A stretch of DNA of 31,056 nucleotides from JABIAL01 sp964645825 (GTDB taxonomy: Bacteria; Patescibacteriota; Patescibacteriia; UBA1558; GWA2-36-10), in assembly GCA_964645825.1 (NCBI GenBank), contig CAZXZY010000006.1, positions 1-31,056 of the forward strand, written 5' to 3'. The notes beneath the pieces are model-generated. The model was given only the letters and a program-made list of their open reading frames with translations. It searched no databases and was not told the DNA's origin. Both the position numbers and the translations under genes were made by a program. Of the stretch, positions 14,594-21,896 are shown one piece after another. Within the stretch, counting starts at the first letter, position 1. Every line of letters starts with the position of its first letter.

Positions 14594-15271
14594 TTAAGTA
14601 GAAACAAAATAAGTTGTTATATCTAATACGATACCCAAAGGCACGTCTTCAGAACCTAAGCCCAAAAAGCTGACTGATTCAATATCAAATAATCTGATAT
14701 TTTTTTCTAAATCATCTAGGTAAAGCTTGAATAAATCGTATGAATCAAGATCGGGGTTGGGTTCAATATCCTCAGTTTCTAGCTGATTTACAGACATATT
14801 AATACTCAATGATTTTAATTTTGAACCCTGCGTTACAGCTTCTAATTCTAAATCATCTTCTACTACTGCCTTTGAAGTATCTACTATATCTATATTTGCT
14901 AAATACAAACCCCTTCTAAGCGCCAAATCTTCTGCTACCACAAACAACTCGGCTATTTGTGGTTCATTTGGTAAAATTTTATGCAAACGACGTAAATCAT
15001 TTGATCGTTGTGTGGCTACAGCTTCATATTCTTGAGATAGACGAGAAACCTCTTGTATCAAAGCCGCTGTATCTTGAAAATCTACATTCACATCTTGAGC
15101 CCCTTCACGTGCAGAACCGATATTGGATAATCTATTTTGTAAAACTAAAAAATAGCCTAGAGACAATGTTACTATAACCACAAACAATAAAATGGCCCAT
15201 AAATAACGGCTAGCCATTAATAAGGCACCGGAAGGTTGTTCAAATTTTATAGCATTTGATTTCTCTGGCAT
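14594..15271 (-). CDS. pilO: PilO-like type IV pilus alignment protein
   Basis: A 225-residue bitopic protein. It has a cytoplasmic tail of about 23 residues, a membrane helix at about 24-44 (LWAILLFVVIVTLSLGYFLV), a coiled-coil stalk (about 65-105, with LIQEVSRLSQEYEAVATQRS) and a ferredoxin-like domain. The domain starts at LHKILPNEPQIAELF and ends near FLGLGSEDVPLGIVLDITTY. This matches the PilO/GspM layout (helix, coiled coil, small alpha/beta domain); LPNEPQIAEL is the typical PilO hinge motif. PilO pairs with PilN to align the machinery across the envelope. It lies eight bases after pilN and two bases before the small membrane gene. The symbol is based on architecture and gene order. 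Confidence 0.8.
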   Translation of the reverse strand: MPEKSNAIKFEQPSGALLMASRYLWAILLFVVIVTLSLGYFLVLQNRLSNIGSAREGAQDVNVDFQDTAALIQEVSRLSQEYEAVATQRSNDLRRLHKILPNEPQIAELFVVAEDLALRRGLYLANIDIVDTSKAVVEDDLELEAVTQGSKLKSLSINMSVNQLETEDIEPNPDLDSYDLFKLYLDDLEKNIRLFDIESVSFLGLGSEDVPLGIVLDITTYFVST

Positions 15272-15279
15272 GATTACTT

Positions 15280-16341
15280 TTAATTAACTTCTTGATAATA
15301 AAATAAATCCGTATTCAAGGTTAAGGAAATGGAAAAACTCACTCCTGCGTCACTAGCTGAGGCACTAGATATATTAACCTCAGTAATAAATTCACTAGCC
15401 TCTTCTTGCTGCAAAACTTTAAGCTGTTTAGCCACTGAATAATAGCTTGAAGCAGTGGCAGCCAAAACCAAATCGCCATTGTTAGAGGAAGCAAAAGATG
15501 AGTAATAAACATCGTCTAGGGTGTATTTTTCTAGCAAAGCAAAAAAGTTAGTCCAATAAATATGCTGATTCAACAAATCAAATACAGTTGTTATTTCTTT
15601 ACCAGTAGCGTTTATTTCCGTATTAATATCTTTAAAATCCAAAAGTTGAGATTTAATATTTTCTATCTCTGCTAGGGTATTGGACTTATTAGTATTAAAG
15701 CTAGTATCTACAGTCAATAAACCAAAATAAAAGACAACAATCAAGCCAACTGAAGCGATAAAGGTAATAACTACGAAGGTACTGATCTGTTTCCAATTTT
15801 TTACTTTAGCTGAAGTGGGCACCAAGTCGACTCCCATACCAGACTCTACAAATTTAGCTCTAATCCTTTTACTTGGCTGGTGAAACTTTTTATCTTCCTT
15901 AGGCACCGAAGCTTCCGGTACTGGTGGTTCATTCAAAGAAAAGCCATGATTACCATTTACTGGTGTCTCTTGTTTGGGCGCTACTGGCGCTGGGGATTGA
16001 GGCTGGGCTTTTTCTACTGGAGAAGTTTCAGCAAACATATCTGTAGGAGCAGCAGCTGCTTTCTCAGTGGCCGTTTTATCTTCCACAGGCAATTCAGGTA
16101 GAGGCTTGAAATCTCCCACCTCTTCCGCTGCCATTGGCTGCTTATCTTTTTTTGGCTTTCTAAACTTTGACCAAAAAGATTTTTTAGTTTTACTACCGCT
16201 TAATTCCTGATTTGTTAATTCTACTTGAACATTAGGCACACTCAAATCAGGCTGTAAATTCTTGGCCTTAACCTTTGACTTCACATCCTCTTCTTTGGAT
16301 CGTAGATCCTCTGGCATTAAATTGATATTATTTTTTGCCAT
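15280..16341 (-). CDS. pilN: PilN-like protein with a long cytoplasmic linker and two PilM-binding-like motifs
   Basis: A 353-residue bitopic protein, longer than the usual 180-220. The N-terminus INLMPEDLRSKEED (6-19) is the canonical INLLP segment by which PilN binds PilM. It is followed by roughly 150 residues of charged, proline- and alanine-rich sequence (about 12-165), likely disordered. A second motif, VDLVPTSAKVKNWK (171-184), lies just before the membrane helix (about 187-209), where the only copy normally lies. The periplasm-like domain starts with a coiled coil and ends at YYQEVN. It follows pilM by three bases and precedes pilO. PilN identity rests on the INLxP motif, topology and order; the linker and duplicated motif are unusual. 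Confidence 0.82.
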   Translation of the reverse strand: MAKNNINLMPEDLRSKEEDVKSKVKAKNLQPDLSVPNVQVELTNQELSGSKTKKSFWSKFRKPKKDKQPMAAEEVGDFKPLPELPVEDKTATEKAAAAPTDMFAETSPVEKAQPQSPAPVAPKQETPVNGNHGFSLNEPPVPEASVPKEDKKFHQPSKRIRAKFVESGMGVDLVPTSAKVKNWKQISTFVVITFIASVGLIVVFYFGLLTVDTSFNTNKSNTLAEIENIKSQLLDFKDINTEINATGKEITTVFDLLNQHIYWTNFFALLEKYTLDDVYYSSFASSNNGDLVLAATASSYYSVAKQLKVLQQEEASEFITEVNISSASASDAGVSFSISLTLNTDLFYYQEVN

Positions 16342-16344
16342 AAT

Positions 16345-17583
16345 TTAAATATCTCTCATTGATAAACCAATACTAGCAGCCATTCTTGGACCAATTTCTT
16401 GTAGTACTGGCTTAAGATCCATAGGGTAAACTATCCTATCCCAAGGATCTCCAATTATAACTGGCAAGCCTAATAAATCAGATAAATACTGTGGTAAATT
16501 TGGTAAAAAGGCGCTGCCTCCAGACAAAATAATTTTTTCAATATGGGCTTGTCCTTGTTTTTGGTATAAATCAAAAACGTATTTAATTTCATTGATTATT
16601 GGATTTAAAGCATCTTGAATGGTGTTTGGTACACTACGATTACCGCTCATCATCAGACCAAAGTCTCTCTTAAACTGTTCAGCTCGATCAAGATTAACAT
16701 TCATGCTATTCATAATAGCCTTGGTAATGACGTTGCCGCCAGTATCAATGCCTCGATTTAAAATAGGTACACCTTCTTCAATCACACAAACATCCGTATT
16801 ATTAGAACCAATATCAACAATCATTACACTAGACATATCATTACCCATCAACGAACGTGACAAGGCAAAAGCCTCTGTTTCTAAACTTAATAAACTAATG
16901 TTCGTTCTTTTAAAAATATCCAAATAACGAGCAACTAAATTTTTTGGAGCGGCTGTCAACAAAATACGATAATTTTTGGCTCCCAATACACCCCTATTTA
17001 CCATATCTGCCGTATCTTCTGTCGTTTTTTCATTTGGCGCTTCTTCTGGTTGTGACTCAGCTCCTTCTGCTACTGATTCATCGGTTTGTTCTGGATTTTT
17101 TGATGGCTCTTCTTTTTTGTCTTTATTTTTTTTGCCAAATAAATTACCCAGACTAGCACCTAACTCTGCTTTATCTTTGATTTCAGCATCAACACCTTTT
17201 TTATTTAAAATTTTCCAATCCAGAATCATTTCATCAATTGGCAAGGGAATAAACTTCTTAGCTTCCCATTTTACTGCTGAAGCTAGGTCTTTTTTAGGCA
17301 TTGGCGGTAAACTAATGATAGAAGTGAAAACTGAGAAAGTAGGTAAAGCAGCAATGGCCTGACGTGACTCCATACGAGATTTTTTGACTATTGCTTTGAT
17401 GTAATTAGCAATAAGCTGATTGTTTTTATCAGTTGCGCCACGCAAAATATTGGTATTTATGTCAGCATAGCCGTAGCTTTTTAATTTTGCTTGACCACGA
17501 TAATTTTCCAACTCAACAATCTTAACACTGGCCGTGCCTATGTCCACCCCCAGATAACTAGTAACTGTAGAAAATAATTGCAT
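16345..17583 (-). CDS. pilM: PilM, actin-like type IV pilus assembly protein
   Basis: A 412-residue cytoplasmic protein of the actin/FtsA fold. The phosphate 1 motif is YLGVDIGTASVKIVEL (10-25), phosphate 2 is MIVDIGSNNTDVCVIE (254-269), and the adenosine motif is IILSGGSAFLPNL near residues 350-362. The PilM signature FTSIISLPPMP is at 86-96. Between about residues 128 and 200 lies a highly charged insertion (KKNKDKKEEP, EQTDES, QPEEAPNEKTTED) that most PilM proteins lack. The length is therefore about 60 residues above the usual 350. PilM recruits PilN through its INLxP N-terminus and links to PilB/PilC. It is the first gene of the operon, with an extended -10 promoter upstream. The identification is secure. 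Confidence 0.95.
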   Translation of the reverse strand: MQLFSTVTSYLGVDIGTASVKIVELENYRGQAKLKSYGYADINTNILRGATDKNNQLIANYIKAIVKKSRMESRQAIAALPTFSVFTSIISLPPMPKKDLASAVKWEAKKFIPLPIDEMILDWKILNKKGVDAEIKDKAELGASLGNLFGKKNKDKKEEPSKNPEQTDESVAEGAESQPEEAPNEKTTEDTADMVNRGVLGAKNYRILLTAAPKNLVARYLDIFKRTNISLLSLETEAFALSRSLMGNDMSSVMIVDIGSNNTDVCVIEEGVPILNRGIDTGGNVITKAIMNSMNVNLDRAEQFKRDFGLMMSGNRSVPNTIQDALNPIINEIKYVFDLYQKQGQAHIEKIILSGGSAFLPNLPQYLSDLLGLPVIIGDPWDRIVYPMDLKPVLQEIGPRMAASIGLSMRDI

Positions 17584-17619
17584 ATCTTAAACTCTTTTTG
17601 CTTTGAATAATTCTTCCTT

Positions 17620-17648
17620 ATTATAACATATTTTAACTTTGGCAACAA
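17620..17648 (-). promoter_or_regulatory. Promoter of the pilM-pilC operon
   Basis: The minus strand reads TTGTTG (17648-17643), a 17-base spacer and the extended -10 TGTTATAAT (TATAAT at 17625-17620), 36 bases before the pilM ATG. It is nearly the same as the pilin 2 promoter. All downstream genes to 8987 are spaced by 2-24 bases without an internal terminator. Confidence 0.72.
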
Positions 17649-17661
17649 ACATTTTAAATCA

Positions 17662-17694
17662 AAAAACACCTTGATAAACAACCACAGTGTTTTT
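17662..17694 (-). terminator. Terminator of the GWAW-repeat surface protein gene
   Basis: The stem AAAAACAC/GTGTTTTT encloses a 17-base loop eight bases after the stop codon, and a TTGATTTAAAAT stretch follows on the minus strand. It separates the surface gene from the pil operon. The stem is AT-rich with a long loop, so its strength is moderate. Confidence 0.6.
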
Positions 17695-17702
17695 ATATAA
17701 TT

Positions 17703-19664
17703 TTATTGAGGAGAATAATCAAATTTTGGTATTGACTGTGCGAAAGCTTCTAAGCCAGTCGGCGGATTTATCTGTAATCTACCATCATTCATAAATCTCT
17801 CAGCTGGCTCCCCATCGGCAGCATACGATCTACTTAAGTCAAAATGCTTAGCTAGCACACTTCCATAAATAATTAATTGCCCGCCTCCACTACCACTAAT
17901 AAATTGACCACAGCCCGCTTCTGGCGCAGGCAGAGAACAATCACCTGCTCCATCACCTAAAACTATAAAGGTACCAGACACTTCAGTGACAGTTGGATCA
18001 ATCGTAACATCACCTTTGACGATCCAAACTAAAGAAGGAATTTCCTGCAAATTACCTATACCGCTATTATCATAGCTAATATTATTCATAATATCCAAAT
18101 CACCCTCTATGATCACAATACCCGCCCCATTATTATTATTCACTGCGGGCACAACCACGTCAGAATTAGGACCAGCAAGATCAGAGTTGTAGAAAAAAAT
18201 CTCATTATTCATTGGATTAGGTCCTCCTGACCAAAAACTAGGCTGAAGACCCCAGCCGTCATTAATATTAACTACTAAGCCATATTTATTATAGTACTTT
18301 CCAAGTATCGATGCAGCTAATGGCGTGGTTAAGCCATCATAATCAATGTTACCTAAAATATTTGAGTAATGTCCATTGTCACCATTCAAAGTTGGAAAAT
18401 CAATCAGAGAACCGTTTGGATAATTACCTTGAAATCCATCCAAAGTACTAGACGCAAATAACTGATAAATATCTCCTCCTGCTTCGATGATATAAGCATT
18501 GTATGCATTTGGTGGCAAAGCATACTCGGCTCGGATGTTACCTTTAGAATAAATATTACCCTTATCTACTGAGAAATAAGGATTATTAAAGCTGGTAATA
18601 CGAGGTGAGAACTGTAGCCAACCAACGCCGTTACAAGGAGCAACGCCACAATCAAATTGATTCCAAGCCCAACCGCACATACTAGCATAGCCATCATTGG
18701 TAGAAGTAGTGTAATCAACTATTAAGCCTGGAGTAGAATAACTATTTGCACAAGTACATGCGTTTTGATTGTTGTTATAAGAATTAAGTGGACAAATAGT
18801 GTCTACGCCATTCGGACCATTTAGTGTACAAGAACTACAATTATAACCACCAATAACATCCGCCATATTTCCATCTACATCATAAGTATACTCTAAACAA
18901 TTTTCACATTCTTGGCTATAAACTGGCAGACAAGTAGATCCTTCACCAACTAAAACTATACACGGATCTGGAATAATAAGATCTTCACAGGGAGGCTTGG
19001 CTATATCTGCATCACAATAATAGTCAATATTTTCTTGACAATTAAAACAACCCTCCATGCTATTTGATCCTAGATCATCATCTGAAATTGGAAAGCCTAA
19101 TTCATTGCTCCAACCAGCCACACCTTCCAAAGGTACAATGCTAGCATGATAAGCTACGTTATCACTGTGAGATAAAGAGTTCTGCACTAAAATAGTACTT
19201 GGAGTCGGCGCCGGAGCAAACCCATCATAATACTGGCTGCCGACTGGACCATTTAAATAAACACCCCAATCCGGTGCATCAACACCAAGTAAACCATCTT
19301 GTACTACTGGGTCATCGTCAGGATCATCAAAACAAATCCACCAACCAACATTACCAGCCCAAGCACAGCCTCCTACTGCTCGCACAGTTTCATCGTTGCT
19401 AGTATCTAGATATAAACGATAATCAATGCCGCCACCAGATAAACAACTATTATTTAAAACTCCATCACCATCAAAATCATTGTAACAATTTAAACTAACC
19501 CAACCAATGTTTGGTGACCAAGCCCAGCCATTCATTTCAGATTGCCTTGTTTCCAATCCACCGCCTGGATAATTAGCCTTGGTTATTAAAACCGAAAAAA
19601 CAACTCCTAAAATTACGAGAATAAATACGCGGATATAAAAATGAAAATGAAAATGTGTTTTCAT
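17703..19664 (-). CDS. Large secreted surface protein with GWAW...N.GW repeats
   Basis: A 653-residue protein with a Sec signal (MKTHFHFHFYIRVFILVILG, cleavage predicted near LITKA/N, about residue 30). The mature part holds several copies of a Trp-rich motif: GWAWSPNIGWVSLNC (46-60), GCAWAGNVGWWIC (99-111), a weaker GWSNELGF (184-191) and CGWAWNQ...NGVGWLQFSP (330-354). There is a DFDGDG calcium-type loop (63-68) and a dense cysteine cluster (about 205-305, with CFNCQ, CENC, CSSC, CTC). The C-terminal block has beta strands around IVKGDVTIDPTVTEVSGTFI and IIYGSVLAKHFDLSRSYA. I know this C-terminal type from Parcubacteria secreted proteins, but it has no assigned function. The gene lies immediately upstream of pilM and downstream of the fibre-like proteins. 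It is probably an extracellular, disulfide-rich adhesin or envelope protein; the function is inferred. Confidence 0.7.
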   Translation of the reverse strand: MKTHFHFHFYIRVFILVILGVVFSVLITKANYPGGGLETRQSEMNGWAWSPNIGWVSLNCYNDFDGDGVLNNSCLSGGGIDYRLYLDTSNDETVRAVGGCAWAGNVGWWICFDDPDDDPVVQDGLLGVDAPDWGVYLNGPVGSQYYDGFAPAPTPSTILVQNSLSHSDNVAYHASIVPLEGVAGWSNELGFPISDDDLGSNSMEGCFNCQENIDYYCDADIAKPPCEDLIIPDPCIVLVGEGSTCLPVYSQECENCLEYTYDVDGNMADVIGGYNCSSCTLNGPNGVDTICPLNSYNNNQNACTCANSYSTPGLIVDYTTSTNDGYASMCGWAWNQFDCGVAPCNGVGWLQFSPRITSFNNPYFSVDKGNIYSKGNIRAEYALPPNAYNAYIIEAGGDIYQLFASSTLDGFQGNYPNGSLIDFPTLNGDNGHYSNILGNIDYDGLTTPLAASILGKYYNKYGLVVNINDGWGLQPSFWSGGPNPMNNEIFFYNSDLAGPNSDVVVPAVNNNNGAGIVIIEGDLDIMNNISYDNSGIGNLQEIPSLVWIVKGDVTIDPTVTEVSGTFIVLGDGAGDCSLPAPEAGCGQFISGSGGGQLIIYGSVLAKHFDLSRSYAADGEPAERFMNDGRLQINPPTGLEAFAQSIPKFDYSPQ

Positions 19665-19689
19665 TGAAAAATAAAGTTTTATTTTCTTT

Positions 19690-19698
19690 ATTATAACA
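19690..19698 (-). promoter_or_regulatory. Extended -10 promoter of the GWAW-repeat gene
   Basis: The minus strand reads TGTTATAAT (TATAAT at 19695-19690), 25 bases before the ATG at 19664. The -35 region at 17 bases is only TTTTAT and lies at the end of the upstream terminator T-tract. Confidence 0.55.
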
Positions 19699-19719
19699 TA
19701 TTTTATAAGAAAATAAAAA

Positions 19720-19743
19720 ACCGCGACTCCTACGAGCCGCGGT
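19720..19743 (-). terminator. Terminator of fibre-like surface protein A
   Basis: The hairpin ACCGCG-A-CTC/GAG-C-CGCGGT has a four-base loop 11 bases after the stop. On the minus strand TTTTTATTTT follows. It is one of the strongest hairpins in the window. Confidence 0.88.
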
Positions 19744-19754
19744 CAATAAAAATT

Positions 19755-21785
19755 TTAATGTGGAGTGTAAACATTATTAGTGCAGTAACTATTGTTAGTT
19801 ACACTATTCATTAAAGATTGCCAACCAGATCCATCACAAACACACAATACATCATACCGTGAGAAATAATACATAATACCTTCTGAACCAGACTTACAGT
19901 CTGGACCCGATGTGCCGCCACCATTAAAACTTAATATTTTAGGATTTCCTAAGGTCACACCAGAAGCATTAACTGTGACTCTAGCTTGGCTATTTGTAAC
20001 AAGGGCTATGTTATCAACGGCTGGAAAATACATACCGGTATTTTCATCGCCTCTATGAGCCAAAGAAGTATACCCTAATGTGCCACTAGCGAGTTTTAAT
20101 GTACCTGTCACTCTAGCGTTGCCATTTACTACAAATAAATCTGTTGGTCCAGTTGTACCGACTCCCACCCTACCATTTTCAGCATCAACATAAAAATTAT
20201 CTGCTGTTAAATTACCATCCCTGTCTACTCTGAATTTATCCACACTATTCATCTGTAATCTTAACAAACTTGCATCAGCGGACGCAGCCCTGACATTACC
20301 ATAGATTAAGTTTTCACTATCTGTATCTAAAACATCACTAAGTTGAATAGAGCCCTCTTTGACATAAATATTACCAGCAAAAAATCCAGCATAATTATTA
20401 ACACCGCCTGGATCTTGACAATAAGCGAAAAAGTCGCCATCTCCCGCTCCACCGTCAACCTCATAGGACATCTCACCAGATAGAGCACAGATTCCTAGAC
20501 CAGCAGCGCCAAATCCACCACTATACAGCCAACCACCAGCAGCAACCATGCCAACTGAAGCAGCAGTATCTACACTAGCTAAAGTTTTATTGATTCCTAA
20601 TAAGCTCATGCCAGCATGATCTGGGGGTATTTCGCCACCTCCTGTGCCTCCGCCAGGAGGATTCCAACCAGTCGCAGTTGCGCCCTTAAATATACCACCA
20701 TAACCAGGCGAGGCACCAAAGACACCAACTAGATGTCCATTTCCATAAACACCTATCGTACCTATGCCTTCCACACCAGCATTTGATTCAAAACCATCTG
20801 TACTAGTGGCTATACCGACGATAGCGCTAAGATGACCAAAATGACCAGCTCGAGCATCCACTCTTAATAACCCCTCCATAGCTAAACCACCTTCCATGAC
20901 TACTGGCCCCTCTAAGCTGGTTGCTCCTGTTATAGTCAAAGAATATAATTCCGAATGTTGCCCAGTGAAAAAACCATCTCCAGCATTTATCTGTCCATCA
21001 ACCGTTAAATGAGCATTCTCTATAGCTACTTTTTCTGAACCAACATAGTCAGTAGAAGCTGAGCCACTTGTCTGTATTAAGGTTGCGTTACCAAATTCTA
21101 TATCACCATTCACTCCCAGAGCAATTCCGCCTGCTGAGTTATCAAAATAACCACCATAACCACTACCACTAGCCGAAGATCCTCTGATACCAATACCTCT
21201 GCCAGTCAATGCGTATCCTAAAACACCAGTACCGCCAGAATTATTGGCCAAGCCATACACGCCATAGCTTGGATTTTCTACAGAACCAGCAGTGGTCTGT
21301 CCATATACACCAACTGAGTAAGCTTTATTTATAGCATTCTTATTAGCAACTGCCTCTAAAGCGCCGCATACCTGGCCCTCTCCTCCGGGAATACAACTTA
21401 TCAATTGTTTAATGCCAAATTTGGTTTGCCCAGATATATCTTCCTCTAATGGATTTGATATGCCTCCGCCTCCGCCTCCAGCTAAAAACTCTGCTACAGT
21501 GTGGTTGTCTATTGTAGTAACATCTAAATTACCAGTAAAAGTACCACTAGTAGCATTAATAGTGTCTACGTCAATACCAGAGTCAGTTCCACTTGAATTA
21601 CTGATATTCCAACCATATAGATCAAAATCCTCAGACATGGGATTGGTCAGCGGTGGACTTGCTCCAGCACCACCAGGACCAGATCCTGGACCCGTCCATT
21701 GTGCAAAGACTTGCTGCTGCGCCAAGGCTAAACTTAATATGGCAGCCATGGCTACTAAAAAATAGATTTGTTTTTTGACAAACAT
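19755..21785 (-). CDS. Fibre-like secreted surface protein A (mosaic paralogue, C-terminal four-Cys tip)
   Basis: A 676-residue protein with a signal peptide (MFVKKQIYFLVAMAAILSLA, cleavage expected at VFA/QWT). The mature start QWTGPGSGPGG, then PPLTNPM, is shared in pattern with the two following genes. Middle modules include SYGVYGLANNSGGTGVLGY, a long block with GVEGIGTIGVYGNG, GICALSGE and NNYAGFFAGNIYVKEG (shared with protein B), and ENLIYGN...LLRLQ..SVDKFRVDRDGN (shared with B and C). The C-terminus holds C630, C648, C650 and C668 in a fixed-spacing motif with CVCDGSGW. Such repeats are known from trimeric fibres (YadA heads, phage tail fibres, SSPs with GVYG repeats), so a homotrimeric adhesive fibre is inferred. 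There is no membrane anchor at the C-terminus. It has its own promoter and terminator. Confidence 0.7.
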   Translation of the reverse strand: MFVKKQIYFLVAMAAILSLALAQQQVFAQWTGPGSGPGGAGASPPLTNPMSEDFDLYGWNISNSSGTDSGIDVDTINATSGTFTGNLDVTTIDNHTVAEFLAGGGGGGISNPLEEDISGQTKFGIKQLISCIPGGEGQVCGALEAVANKNAINKAYSVGVYGQTTAGSVENPSYGVYGLANNSGGTGVLGYALTGRGIGIRGSSASGSGYGGYFDNSAGGIALGVNGDIEFGNATLIQTSGSASTDYVGSEKVAIENAHLTVDGQINAGDGFFTGQHSELYSLTITGATSLEGPVVMEGGLAMEGLLRVDARAGHFGHLSAIVGIATSTDGFESNAGVEGIGTIGVYGNGHLVGVFGASPGYGGIFKGATATGWNPPGGGTGGGEIPPDHAGMSLLGINKTLASVDTAASVGMVAAGGWLYSGGFGAAGLGICALSGEMSYEVDGGAGDGDFFAYCQDPGGVNNYAGFFAGNIYVKEGSIQLSDVLDTDSENLIYGNVRAASADASLLRLQMNSVDKFRVDRDGNLTADNFYVDAENGRVGVGTTGPTDLFVVNGNARVTGTLKLASGTLGYTSLAHRGDENTGMYFPAVDNIALVTNSQARVTVNASGVTLGNPKILSFNGGGTSGPDCKSGSEGIMYYFSRYDVLCVCDGSGWQSLMNSVTNNSYCTNNVYTPH

Positions 21786-21817
21786 AATTTTATTTGATTA
21801 TTTATTTTTCTGTTTAT

Positions 21818-21846
21818 ATTATACCAGAAAATTAACACACAAACAA
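21818..21846 (-). promoter_or_regulatory. Promoter of surface protein A, overlapping the upstream terminator T-tract
   Basis: The minus strand reads TTGTTT (21846-21841), a 17-base spacer and the extended -10 TGGTATAAT (TATAAT at 21823-21818), 32 bases before the ATG. The -35 box lies in the T-tract directly after the surface protein B terminator hairpin. Confidence 0.65.
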
Positions 21847-21872
21847 ATACCCCAGGATAATCCCAGGGTATT
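21846..21872 (-). terminator. Terminator of fibre-like surface protein B
   Basis: The stem AATACCC/GGGTATT continues, after a small CA/CA internal loop, with GGA/TCC and a three-base loop. On the minus strand TTTGTTTGTG follows. It lies 24 bases after the stop of surface protein B. Confidence 0.75.
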
Positions 21873-21896
21873 AATAAATTTAATTGTCTCTAATTT

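Noticed and set aside
16976..17362. Plus-strand open frame of 128 codons opposite pilM
   Set aside because: It is antisense to the low-complexity PilM insertion, with no promoter or ribosome site of its own and biased composition.
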